From positions 15,500,001 through 15,564,000 of the forward strand of contig JBHGNT010000008.1 in assembly GCA_043228905.1 (NCBI GenBank): a DNA stretch of 64,000 nucleotides. Reading direction: 5' to 3'. The DNA comes from Azolla caroliniana. Lineage: Eukaryota > Polypodiophyta. This document shows positions 55,288 to 64,000 of the stretch, piece after piece. The translations under genes and the position numbers were made by a program. The notes under the pieces were generated by a model that did not search any database, was not told the origin of the DNA, and saw only the letters and a program-made list of their open reading frames with translations. Numbering within the stretch: position 1 is the stretch's first letter; every line of letters starts with the position of its first letter.

Positions 55288-56412
55288 ATGGAGTCCGTGA
55301 GCAAACAAGAATACATGCGTGTTCTTTCTGAGCTCGACATGCTCACGAATAAATTTGTGGCATTAGAGCATGAGAATCAAAGGCTACTTGGAGATCTACA
55401 ACACGTGAGCGCCGAAAAAGCTCAACAATATGAAGAGTTATCACAGCGGGTTCATCAACTTGAGGCGACTATATTGTCATTACGAGAACAAGCGTCGGGG
55501 GCTCAGAACTCCCCTAGAGAGCCAAAGATCAGCCTCCCTGCCAAGTTTGATGGTACGAGGTCTTTATTTCGAGGCTTTTTGAATCAAGTTCGTTTAGTTA
55601 TTCAGCTACATCCCAATCGGTATCCAACTGATGCTGCTCGTGTGGGATTAGTGGGAACTTTGCTATGCGGTACGGCGTTAGCATGGTTCGCACCACTTCT
55701 CGAGAAGAAATCACCATTGCTGGAGGATTTCGAGGCCTTTGTTAAAGAGTTTCAAGCTAGTTTCGGAGACACCGACAGCACTAGGACAGCGATAAACAAG
55801 ATTCGAAGGCTCCGACAAGGAGATCGTCCCGCATCATCTTATGCAGCCGATTTCCGTCTCTTGGCATGCGATATCCCTTGGGATGAGGCAGCTTTAATGG
55901 ATCAATTCCGTCAAGGTTTGAGAAATGATGTCAAAGATCTTCTTCTTACTTTCCCTGAAGATCCGAAGTCACTTACAGAAGCCATTAGTCGAGCTGTGCG
56001 ATGTGATAATCGCCTATTTGAGCGACGTTCTGAGCGCCAACAAATGTTACGCCGCCAACCTGAACAGACTTACGCTTCCGTAGTCGCAACACCTCCACAA
56101 GTTTCTAGACCCATTACAAGGGATGGCCCAACTCCGATGGAAATAGAGTCAACACAACGTCGTGGGCCGTTATCAGATGCTGAGAAGCAACGACGTCGAG
56201 CGCATCGCCTCTGCCTGTATTGTGGTGGTCCAGGACATATAGCTGTAAATTGTCCACATAAACCTAGGCGTCAAGTATACCAAGTAAGTGCCCATGAAAA
56301 CCCTACATCGAGTTCTATTGTTACTTCTAATAACATAAATAAGCCTCATAGTCCATGTCATGAGAATAGATTCGATGTCTTGAGTCAATTAGAGGATGTG
56401 TTAAACGAGTAA
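55288..56412 (+). CDS. chromovirus Gag (Sushi/Tcn1-like)
   Basis: 374 residues, intact. N-terminal coiled coil (residues ~5-75), then a capsid-like domain in the style of Sushi-type elements and their domesticated relatives (AKFDGTRSLFRGFLNQVRLV, residues ~90-110; DEAALMDQFRQGLRNDVKDL, ~210-230), an Arg-rich link and one CCHC knuckle CLYCGGPGHIAVNC (~310-323). First ATG after the leader (ATAAGCTATGG). The stop TAA at 56,410 lies 4 nt after the slippery site used to reach pol. Confidence 0.93.
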   Translation: MESVSKQEYMRVLSELDMLTNKFVALEHENQRLLGDLQHVSAEKAQQYEELSQRVHQLEATILSLREQASGAQNSPREPKISLPAKFDGTRSLFRGFLNQVRLVIQLHPNRYPTDAARVGLVGTLLCGTALAWFAPLLEKKSPLLEDFEAFVKEFQASFGDTDSTRTAINKIRRLRQGDRPASSYAADFRLLACDIPWDEAALMDQFRQGLRNDVKDLLLTFPEDPKSLTEAISRAVRCDNRLFERRSERQQMLRRQPEQTYASVVATPPQVSRPITRDGPTPMEIESTQRRGPLSDAEKQRRRAHRLCLYCGGPGHIAVNCPHKPRRQVYQVSAHENPTSSSIVTSNNINKPHSPCHENRFDVLSQLEDVLNE

Positions 56413-56451
56413 GTCCGGCCAAAATAGGAGCCATTTGGCTGGACCATCCTA
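56400..56451 (+). promoter_or_regulatory. -1 ribosomal frameshift signal between gag and pol
   Basis: Slippery heptamer G TTA AAC (56,400-56,406) read in the Gag frame, then GAG TAA. Slipping one base back gives GTT AAA CGA and enters the pol frame, which is open from 56,370 onward. After a 7-nt spacer, TCCGGCCA (56,414-56,421) can pair with TGGCTGGA (56,436-56,443): an 8-bp stem with one G-U. TAGGA in the loop (56,425-56,429) could pair with TCCTA (56,447-56,451), a possible pseudoknot. GTTAAAC is a known -1 site in arteriviruses. Confidence 0.75.
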
Positions 56452-59400
56452 GCTATGTAGAGTTAGTTCCTAGTCGTGGTTCCATTTCATCAAATCAAGT
56501 GAGTCGAGTTTTTTCAGCACAAGTCGAGCTTACCACATCTACATGTCATCGAGTCCTAGCCTCTGCCCTTCTAGATTCTGGAGCCAACTCTTGTTTCATG
56601 GATCGTGAATTTGCCTTGTCACAAAACATCCTCTTGAATAAGCTTCCCAACCCAGTAGCCGTAGGAGTCATCGATGGACGTCCCATAGCATCAGGAGATA
56701 TAGTCGAGGAGTCCGAGCCAATTAGGATAGTTCTTGGCAATTTGGCAAGCATAATCTCTTTCAATATTATTCGTAGTCCGGACCACCCAATAGTTCTAGG
56801 TCTCCCTTGGTTTGAACTCCATAACCCGAAGATTGATTGGATGAAAAGAACAATTGAGGACACTCGGGAAAAAAGCACAAATCCCGCATCCCTCTCTCCT
56901 ACATGTGCTAATAGATCCCCGGAGTTATCGCCCATCTCTTTACGACAGTTGCGGGAGGAAGGGGGGAACGAGGCCATGTTCGTCTTCGCAATAGTAGCAA
57001 CTCCATCATCCACTTCACGTGACGCGGATATTAAACTACCAGAGAAATACAAGGAGTTTTCAGATGTCTTTGATAAGGTGAAGGCCAATACATTGCCGGA
57101 GCATCGGCCATACGACTGCCCTATTGACTTACAACCAGGGAAAGAACCTCCATGGGACCCAATTTATAATCTCTCCCCTATAGAGCTAGAGACTTTGCGG
57201 GAATATATTGATGAGAATCTGGCAAACGGATTCATTCGGCATTCTAGATCCCCTGCTGGTGCACCTATCTTCTTCGTTAAGAAGAAGAATGGGACTCTTC
57301 GGTTGGTCGTGGATTATCGAGGGCTAAACAAAGTGACTATCCGAAATAGATATGCTCTACCATTAATCCCGAATCTTTTGGAACGTCTCAATGGTGCAAA
57401 ATATTTCACGAAGTTGGACCTTCGTGGAGCATATAATCTAGTTCGGATTCGCCCGGGGGATGAATGGAAGACAGCTTTCCGCACTCGCTATGGACATTTT
57501 GAGTATACAGTGATGCCATTTGGTCTCACGAATGCACCTGCTGTTTTCCAACATATGGCGAACGATATTTTTCGAGATTTTCTTGATATCTTCACTATAG
57601 TTTACCTAGATGATATTTTAATCTACTCAAAGACCCAAGAGGAGCATGATGCACATGTTCGTCAAGTACTATGCCGACTCCGAGAATATGGTCTCTACGC
57701 AAAACTAGAAAAGTGTAGTTTCGGCCAGAATCAAGTGGAATTTTTGGGGTATGTTGTATCGTCAAATGGTATTGCTATGGACCCCATGAAGGTACAGGCA
57801 ATTTTAGAGTGGCAAACGCCCCTTTCAGTGCGTGATGTGCAATGTTTTCTCGGGTTTGCAAATTTTTATCGGAAATTTATTAAAGATTATTCCAAGGTTG
57901 TGCTTCCGCTTACTCAGCTCACACATAAAGATCAACCATTTATATGGAGTTCAGATGCATCCGAGGCATTCGAAAGCTTAAAACGAGCATTTACAACGGC
58001 ACCTATCTTAGCACATGTCAACCCAACAAAACGCTTCATCCTCGAAGCCGATGCATCCGATTTTGCACTAGGGAGTGTCCTCTCGCAGACTGGAGATGAT
58101 GGACAACTACACCCTGTCGCCTTTCATTCACGAAAGTTTGAAGCTGCAGAGATCAACTACGAGATCCATGACAAAGAGCTTCTTGCAATCGTGGATTCGT
58201 TTCAACAATGGCGACATTTCCTAGAAGGTTCTTCTCAGCAGATCATTGTCTACAATGATCATAAGAACCTGACTTATTTCCAAAATGCTCGAGTCTTGAG
58301 TCGGCGACAAGCCCGGTGGGCGCAATTTTTGACTCACTTCGACTTTATCATCATATATCGCCCTGGGATGCAGCAAGGCAAAGCAGATGCTCTTTCTCGG
58401 CGCTCTTATATGGAACTTCGTCCAGGGGAACCTGCTTTTGAGCATCAAAAACAAATCCTTTTGGGTCCTAATCGATTACGATTAATGGTAGTTAATGCCA
58501 TAACAGCCCTTGAAAATCCCACTCTTCTTGATTCCATTCGAGATCATATGGCCACTGATGATTTTGCCAAGGATGTTTTGGATCATATCGTCCCGGATCG
58601 TGCTTCTTGCTCACAGTCGAAAAATCCTCGTAATGACTATTGTCAGTTCTATTGGCATGATGGTTTTCTATTTCGACAAAATTTATTGTATGTTCCTGAT
58701 GGTCCCCCACGGCTACAAGTTTTGCAACATTGCCATGACTCACCAATGGCTGGTCATTTTGGAGTTCACAAGACTCTAGAATTAATTTCTCGATGCTATT
58801 GGTGGCCTCGCCTTCGTCATTTTGTTGAGGAGTATGTTCGGAGTTGTGATATATGTTGTCGATCAAAGAATCCTCGTCACCGACCCTATGGCCTACTACA
58901 ACCACTTCCCATTCCGGAAACACCTTGGAAGTCTATATCCTTGGACTTCATTACTGATCTCCTAGTTTCAAAAGGTTTTGATGCAATTCTGACAGTGGTT
59001 GATCGATTTACCAAAATGGCACATTTCTTGCCATGTACAAAGTCAATTACTAGTCAAGAGACGGCTGATCTCGTTATGTGGGAGGTATTTAAGCATCATG
59101 GTCTGCCAGATGATATTATTAGTGATCGTGGTCCACAATTCATCTCAAAGTTTTGGAAGCACCTGTTCAAACTTCTCCACATTTCAGTTAAGCTTTCTTC
59201 GGGCTATCATCCTGAAACAAATGGTCAAACAGAGCGTACCAACCAGACATTGGAACAATATCTTCGTTGTTTCATCAACTATCAACAAGATGATTGGGTT
59301 GCATTTTTGCACTTGGCGGAATTCGCTTACAACAACTCAGCCCATTCTTCTACAGGATATTCCCCATTTTTCGCAAATACGGGCTGTCATCCTCGATGGA

Positions 59401-60050
59401 CGATGAATGCGCATCCAGAAGTTCCTACCAACCCTGCTGCCGAGGATCGTCTTAGTCGCCTCCAAGAAATTCAAGCTAACATTCTCCACAATTTGCACGA
59501 TGCTCAATTTACACACAAGAGGCTTGCCGATCGTCATCGTCTAGACTCCTCAAAAAAGTTCCGCATTGGGGATCATGTATGGCTTCTCCAACACAATATC
59601 AAGACCACTCGACCTTGCAATAAATTGGATTACCAACGTTTTGGCCCTTACATGATCACTGGTAAGATAAGTGATGTTGCATTTCGTCTTGACCTCCCTC
59701 CGCACATGCATCTTCATCCGGTGTTTCATGTATCCCTTTTGGAACCTTATACTACAAGTTCAATTCCGGGCCGTCTTACGACACCCCCACCACCTGTCGA
59801 GTTCTTGGACGGGCCTGAATTTGAAGTTGCTGCCGTTCTCGATTCTAAAATCGTGCGCAACAAGTTGTATTACTTGGTCGATTGGCTAGGCTATACCCCC
59901 AATGATCGAACTTGGGAACCTGCCACAAATCTTTCCAATGCTGCAGAACTCGTCAATGCATTTCATCGCCAATATCCTTGTAAACCAGGTCCTAATACAA
60001 ACCCTACGACCCGTGAGACGTGTCGTCGAAGAAGGGGGATAGTGTCATGA
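56403..60050 (+). CDS. chromovirus Pol with C-terminal chromodomain
   Basis: Intact Pol, -1 frame relative to Gag; reached by frameshifting rather than its own start. Protease LLDSGANSCFMD (56,570), RT with FFVKKKNGTLRLVVDYRGLN, VMPFGLTNAPAVF and YLDD (57,604), RNase H EADASDFALGSVL and HDKELLAIVDSF, integrase zinc finger (H-H-C-C: HCHDSPMAGHFG...CDICCRSKN), core LDFITDLL, SDRGPQFIS, ETNGQTERTNQ, GPY module RFGPYMITGKISDVAFRLDL, and a chromodomain (EVAAVLDSKIVRNKLYYLVD, WLGYTPNDRTWEPATNL, 59,815-59,960). The stop TGA is inside the 3' LTR. A chromodomain is expected to guide integration to particular chromatin. Confidence 0.95.
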   Translation, partial: KRVSPAKIGAIWLDHPSYVELVPSRGSISSNQVSRVFSAQVELTTSTCHRVLASALLDSGANSCFMDREFALSQNILLNKLPNPVAVGVIDGRPIASGDIVEESEPIRIVLGNLASIISFNIIRSPDHPIVLGLPWFELHNPKIDWMKRTIEDTREKSTNPASLSPTCANRSPELSPISLRQLREEGGNEAMFVFAIVATPSSTSRDADIKLPEKYKEFSDVFDKVKANTLPEHRPYDCPIDLQPGKEPPWDPIYNLSPIELETLREYIDENLANGFIRHSRSPAGAPIFFVKKKNGTLRLVVDYRGLNKVTIRNRYALPLIPNLLERLNGAKYFTKLDLRGAYNLVRIRPGDEWKTAFRTRYGHFEYTVMPFGLTNAPAVFQHMANDIFRDFLDIFTIVYLDDILIYSKTQEEHDAHVRQVLCRLREYGLYAKLEKCSFGQNQVEFLGYVVSSNGIAMDPMKVQAILEWQTPLSVRDVQCFLGFANFYRKFIKDYSKVVLPLTQLTHKDQPFIWSSDASEAFESLKRAFTTAPILAHVNPTKRFILEADASDFALGSVLSQTGDDGQLHPVAFHSRKFEAAEINYEIHDKELLAIVDSFQQWRHFLEGSSQQIIVYNDHKNLTYFQNARVLSRRQARWAQFLTHFDFIIIYRPGMQQGKADALSRRSYMELRPGEPAFEHQKQILLGPNRLRLMVVNAITALENPTLLDSIRDHMATDDFAKDVLDHIVPDRASCSQSKNPRNDYCQFYWHDGFLFRQNLLYVPDGPPRLQVLQHCHDSPMAGHFGVHKTLELISRCYWWPRLRHFVEEYVRSCDICCRSKNPRHRPYGLLQPLPIPETPWKSISLDFITDLLVSKGFDAILTVVDRFTKMAHFLPCTKSITSQETADLVMWEVFKHHGLPDDIISDRGPQFISKFWKHLFKLLHISVKLSSGYHPETNGQTERTNQTLEQYLRCFINYQQDDWVAFLHLAEFAYNNSAHSSTGYSPFFANTGCHPRWTMNAHPEVPTNPAAEDRLSRLQEIQANILHNLHDAQFTHKRLADRHRLDSSKKFRIGDHVWLLQHNIKTTRPCNKLDYQRFGPYMITGKISDVAFRLDLPPHMHLHPVFHVSLLEPYTTSSIPGRLTTPPPPVEFLDGPEFEVAAVLDSKIVRNKLYYLVDWLGYTPNDRTWEPATNLSNAAELVNAFHRQYPCKPGPNTNPTTRETCRRRRGIVS
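60030..60042 (+). promoter_or_regulatory. polypurine tract of the chromovirus
   Basis: AGAAGGGGGATAG immediately before the 3' LTR, still within the pol frame. Confidence 0.75.
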
Positions 60051-60513
60051 TAACAGTCACATCATGCATCGAAAGGATCATGACACTCACATTATGACTC
60101 GAAAGGATTTGAACCCACGACCTTGTTGTACACATGTCAAATCCTTAACCATTGTATTAATATTCTTATATGTATAGTCTCTAGAATATGAAATCTAATA
60201 TCATAGGAATATTCTATATTACTCTACATTCTAGAATGACCTAGAATATTCTAGAGTGTTCTATACCACTAGAACCTTCTAGAATACTCTAGAGATCTTC
60301 TAGATTACTCTACATTCTAGGATAACCTAGAATATTCTAGAGAGTTCTCTATTACTTATAAATAGGGATCTACCACCCATCCCAAACCTAAATTGGTTCA
60401 ACGCCATTTTGTAGCCTACTCTTTGTAATCCATTTTACGCTTCAATATAATAATTCTCTTTCAATTATCTCTCTATCTCTTTTTCTCTCTCTTTCTCTCT
60501 CTCAGTCTTGACA
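60043..60513 (+). mobile_element. 3' LTR of the chromovirus
   Basis: 471 bp, one difference from the 5' LTR. Followed by the TSD ACATC (60,514-60,518) and the resumed ORF3 frame of Ty3-4. Confidence 0.95.
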
Positions 60514-60518
60514 ACATC

Positions 60519-60669
60519 AACAGAGCAGCAACAACAATAACAACAACAACCAATTCCAGATGAACCATTGGAGCCTCTCGAACAAAGCATTCTGGATATT
60601 TTGGACGAAGAATAGCAAGGGTTGGTGGTGGATTCAACGTACAAGGTACTGTACCACGGGCGTGCCATG
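60519..60669 (+). pseudogene. 3' tail of Ty3-4 ORF3
   Basis: Continuation of ORF3 after removal of the chromovirus and one TSD: CAG CAG ACA TCA ACA GAG. A CAA/CAG run includes a TAA; then PIPDEPLEPLEQ, ILDILDEE and TAG. About 55 bp separate this from the 3' LTR. There is no strong polypurine tract directly before the LTR. Confidence 0.65.
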
Positions 60670-61104
60670 TGTTACCGGCCGGCAAAGGAGTCCAGAGTGG
60701 GAAACGGAGAGTTATTTAAGTAGTAGGAATGTGGTTGTAATTAAGCTATGAGTGTGGACAGACGGACCGGAATCAGTATGCCGTTCCGGATCCGGACCGA
60801 TCCCGAACAGGTGCGGATGGCACCATTTTGTAATACAGACCGGAAACCTATTTAAAGGCCCGGATACAATGTAATCAATAGCGGTTAATTAATAGAAGCT
60901 TAGCGTTGTTATCTCTCTGTGTTAATTGTCGTTCTGTCTTAATTGTTATATTTTACGCGTGTAATTATGAAAGACGATCATGCTAAGTAACTTAATTAAG
61001 TCGGATTAAGCGTTGAGTCTAATCCGGTTGCCGTAACACCCTTTGGTGAAGTGTCTTCCGTAGACACCCTGTGTTACGCCATTGTCCGGCCCGAAGAGTT
61101 AACA
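60670..61104 (+). mobile_element. 3' LTR of Ty3-4
   Basis: 435 bp, TGTTACC...GTTAACA; TSD AAATA at 61,105-61,109. Copia-3 integrase resumes immediately (ATA TGG ACC GGC: I-W-T-G). Confidence 0.92.
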
Positions 61105-63180
61105 AAATATGGACCGGCAGTAAGCCAAATTATGCCAAGCTGAGGATCTTCGGCTACGAGGCGTATGCCCTCATACCGAAAGACAACTGCCAGAAACTCA
61201 AACCAAGATCAAGGAAATGCGTTTTCCTTGTATATGGACCTGACGGCGAGATCAGATACCGACTCTGGGACCCCGAGCACAGACAAATCGTCCGAAGTTC
61301 GGACGTCATGTTCAACGAGTTGGCTATGCATAAAACGGCCGAAAGGCCTATTGAAGTCCGAAGGGTAATATTTTCCGAAGTGCCAACCCTTCACGAAGGC
61401 CCAGCCCACAACACGAGATCAGTTTCATGGGTAACCGACACCTCCCATCCTAAATCCACCGATTCAGCACAGCCGAATGGTTCGACTTCCGACCATCCGA
61501 CACCTATACCCAGTGCGACCAGTTCAGTCATACCTTGAAGATCTGAGAGACTGTCGCAACCTCCGGAAAGGTACTCTCCCGGAATTTTCTTTACTGACGT
61601 CGGCGAACCGACGTCTTACGAAGAAGCATCGGCATCTGCCGACTCGGCCACATGGCATCTGGCGATGGAGTCGAAAATGCACTCCATTCGCGCAAACAAG
61701 ACTTGGGACTTGGTCAACTTACCGAAGAATCAACGTGCTCTTCCGTGTAATTGGGTCTATCGACTAAAAGAGACGTCTGACTCGACTAACCCAAAGTACA
61801 AGGCCAGATTAGTTGCGAAGAGATTTCAACAAGAATATGGCGTCGACTTCGACGAAATCTTTTCACCAGTGGTGAAAATAACAACCCTTCGTTTCATGCT
61901 CGGCGTCGTGGCCACCGACAACTTGGAGCTGATTCTGCTAGATGTAAAAATGGTATTCCTCCACGGTGACCTACAAGAGGAAACCTATATGAAGCAGCCA
62001 AAAGGCTTTGTGGCATCCGGCCAGGAACATCTAGTCTGCCGACTCAAAAAGAGTTTATACGGCCTGAAACAGGCATCCCGACAATGGTACAAGAAGTTCA
62101 ACAACTTCATCCAGTCGGTTAGCTTCTCCAGGAGCAATGAGGACCACTGTCACTTCACCAAAACAGCTCAAGACGGGTCTCCCATCTTCCTCATCATTTA
62201 CGTGGACGACATGCTACTCTCCGGCCGACATGCTGGAGAGCTCACCAAACTCGTTCAGAAACTGCGGTTGAAGTTTGCCATGAAGGACCTCGGTCCGGCA
62301 AGACACATACTTGGTATGAAGATTAGTCGGCATCGCGATAAACAACAACTCTTCTTGTTTTAAACCGACTACATCAGACGTGTCTTGGAACGCTTCAACA
62401 TGCACTCGGCCAAGTTTGTTTCGACCCCGCTCCCTATTAACCTTCGGTTGTCTCAGCGAGACTGCCCGACATCTAGTCCGGAGGGGGAAGATATGAAGTC
62501 GGTACCATATGCACCGGCAATCGGCTCCCTTATGTACGCGATGGTCGCGACACGGCCTGCCTGATATTTCTTATGCCATAGGAGTCGTCAGCAGATTCAT
62601 GCACAACCCAGGCCGATCGCACTGGAACACAGTCAAGCATGTGTTCAGATATCTAGCTGGCACAAAAGACCACGACATTCTTTTTGGCCCGAACTCAACC
62701 TCAGGCGTAGTCGGTTACACCGACTCGGACTTCACTGGCTGCATGGACAATCAGAAATCAACAACCGGATATTGTTTCAAATTCGGCAATGGAGCAATCT
62801 CGTGGAAGTCGAAACTTTAGGAGTGCACACCCACCTCAACGACCAAAGCGGAATACGTAGCTGCGTCCGACGCGACAAAAGAAGCTTAATGGTTCGGTCG
62901 GTTGGCGCACACATTTCGACAAGTCGACTTCGACTCGGCTCTAGTTGTCTACAACGACAGTCAGGGTGTTGTTGTTTTGTCAAAAAATCTGGTTCACCAC
63001 AACACCTCCAAGCATATTGACGTTCAATATCACTTTGTTCGGGACTGCGTCATTTCAGGGAAAATCGGTCTCGAGAAGATATCCACAACCGATAATGTCG
63101 TAGATGGAATGACCAAGTATCTTTCGACGGATCACTTCCGGTCCCTTCGGCACCAAATGGGCATAACGAAAAATCGATCC
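61105..63180 (+). pseudogene. Copia-3 integrase C-terminus, RT and RNase H
   Basis: Continuation after the Ty3-4 insertion. LRIFGYEAYALIPKDN and CVFLVYGPDG, a long linker, then RT: MHSIRANKTWDLVNLP, FQQEYGVDFDEIFSPVV, VFLHGDLQEETYMKQP, LYGLKQASRQWYKKF, YVDDMLLSG (62,198). RNase H: VGYTDSDFTGCMDNQKSTTG, KAEYVAASDATKEA, YNDSQGVVVLSKN, HNTSKHIDVQYHFVRD. Stops at 62,360 (TAA), 62,818 (TAG) and 62,887 (TAA), plus a frameshift near 62,555. Otherwise close to complete. Confidence 0.88.
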
Positions 63181-63381
63181 GGTTAAAGTTGGATACACAG
63201 CACAGGATGGTTTCGAACAACCGACATCTATTCTTTGAGGATCGGCTTTAGCTCTTCCGACCCGACCGGTTCAGTCTTCTGTCTTCAGATCTTGCCTACT
63301 CAAACAAAACCGATCTGTCCGATAAACCTTGTATATACCTGTAATTTCAGATAACCCATGTATACGCCCATTATAGGGGAG
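63181..63381 (+). other. Copia-3 3' untranslated stretch and polypurine tract
   Basis: No gene. It ends in TTATAGGGGAG (63,371-63,381), the polypurine tract beside the LTR. Confidence 0.6.
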
Positions 63382-63681
63382 TGTCGAATATGAGTGTATA
63401 ATGGCCGTATTCACACTGTCCCTTTGGACAGCCCAAGTTTGGGCTATTTCTGTAAATAGCATAAAGGGAAGTTGCCCTAGGATAGTCACTATATAAAGTG
63501 ACTTTGTAACCTTTAGTGGGGGGTTGTTGTCATTTTTAACTGTTGCTATTAAGAAATAAGACGTTTCTTTGTGCCTATCTCTCTCCCTCTCTCTCTGTGT
63601 ATCTTGTTCATTCTCATACACAGGTCCTTCAACATCACAGATGTTGTTTGTTCTTCCGCACTGACGACCTTGTCCCCAACA
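63382..63681 (+). mobile_element. 3' LTR of Copia-3
   Basis: 300 bp, TGTCGAA...CCCCAACA. Followed by TTTAC (63,682-63,686), the degenerate TSD partner of CTTAC at 44,076. Confidence 0.88.
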
Positions 63682-63787
63682 TTTACCCACTAGGTCATTT
63701 AGATTATATGATAATAATTCATGTCATTATTAAGAGATGTATGCATACAACATTATAGAACATTCTAGATCATTCTGGATTGCTGCA

Positions 63788-64000
63788 CAAATAAATGATG
63801 TAGCTTTTCGCTTGGATCTACCTTCCCATATGCGTCTTCACCCAGTCTTTCATTGTTCACTTCTTGAGCCTTGTGCTACTACCACTATTCCACATCGTAT
63901 TGTGCCACCTCCACCTGTCGTTCAACTCACTGATGGCCCGGAATATGAGGTTGCCGCTATCCTTGATTCCAAGATCATCCGCAATAAGGTATATTACTTG
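63788..64000 (+). pseudogene. C-terminal pol fragment of a second chromovirus
   Basis: 71 codons, open to the window edge: QINDVAFRLDLPSHMRLHPV, then PPPPVV, then the start of a chromodomain (EVAAILDSKIIRNKVYYL). Closely similar to residues before and at the chromodomain of the element at 54,729, but with its own substitutions. It starts abruptly after AT-rich DNA containing TTCTAGATCATTCTGG, which resembles the chromovirus LTR. Whether the rest is intact lies outside the window. Confidence 0.8.

Noticed and set aside
57604-57615. TGA recoding or suppression needed for chromovirus Pol
   Set aside because: Pol is uninterrupted from the frameshift site to its stop in the LTR.

Overview
The window is nuclear DNA of a land plant with a large, retrotransposon-rich genome. 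One conserved host gene is recognisable: a caffeic-acid-type O-methyltransferase in three exons, with introns at the positions known for plant COMT genes (19,488-21,046, +). Nearly everything else is mobile DNA: Copia elements with an initiator-Met primer site, several Ty3 lineages, solo LTRs, and two copies of a cut-and-paste-type DNA element. The Sushi/Tcn1-like chromovirus and the DUF7869-like DNA element suggest a non-seed plant (fern, lycophyte or moss). That is an inference.

Layout. 1-343: end of an LTR that cut into a Tat-like Ty3 element on the minus strand (Ty3-1, 344-6,342). Ty3-1 itself sits in a Copia pol fragment (6,343-7,798). 7,799-14,091: copy A of the DNA element. 14,092-18,200: LTR debris, then a decayed minus-strand chromovirus carrying a solo LTR. 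18,200-21,100: the O-methyltransferase and its promoter. 21,669-21,998: probable solo LTR. 22,197-39,998: a minus-strand Copia element (Copia-2) interrupted by an unusual Ty3 element (Ty3-2, 23,525-29,987) and, inside its LTR, by copy B of the DNA element (33,463-39,630, TSD ATG). 40,036-44,080: decayed minus-strand Tat-like element (Ty3-3) with a solo LTR. 44,081-63,681: Copia-3, containing Tat-like Ty3-4 (45,967-61,104, TSD AAATA), which contains a complete chromovirus (54,729-60,513, TSD ACATC). 63,788-64,000: the 3' end of another chromovirus of the same family runs off the window.

The chromovirus looks intact. Its LTRs differ at one base of 471. Gag and pol overlap with a -1 slippery heptamer followed by a hairpin. 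Pol ends in a chromodomain. The site just after the 5' LTR is perfectly complementary (12 nt) to the predicted 5' end of the transcript, as in self-priming Tf1/Sushi elements. The LTR also carries arrays of heat-shock-element-like units next to the TATA box. LTR divergence by eye agrees with the nesting: Copia-3 12/300, Ty3-4 10/435, chromovirus 1/471.

The most unusual system is the DNA element (copies A and B). It has two divergent genes. Gene 1 (minus) has a TATA box, a 35-nt first exon and a long first intron. In copy A it ends in a region that resembles the ParB/sulfiredoxin fold. Gene 2 (plus) resembles DUF7869-type RNase-H-fold transposases. In both copies intron 1 of gene 1 holds five regularly spaced near-perfect palindromes (half-site GGAACTCGATAC). 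A ParB-like protein beside clustered palindromes suggests a protein-operator pair carried by a plant transposon. This is an inference from sequence alone. Both copies are broken, in complementary ways.
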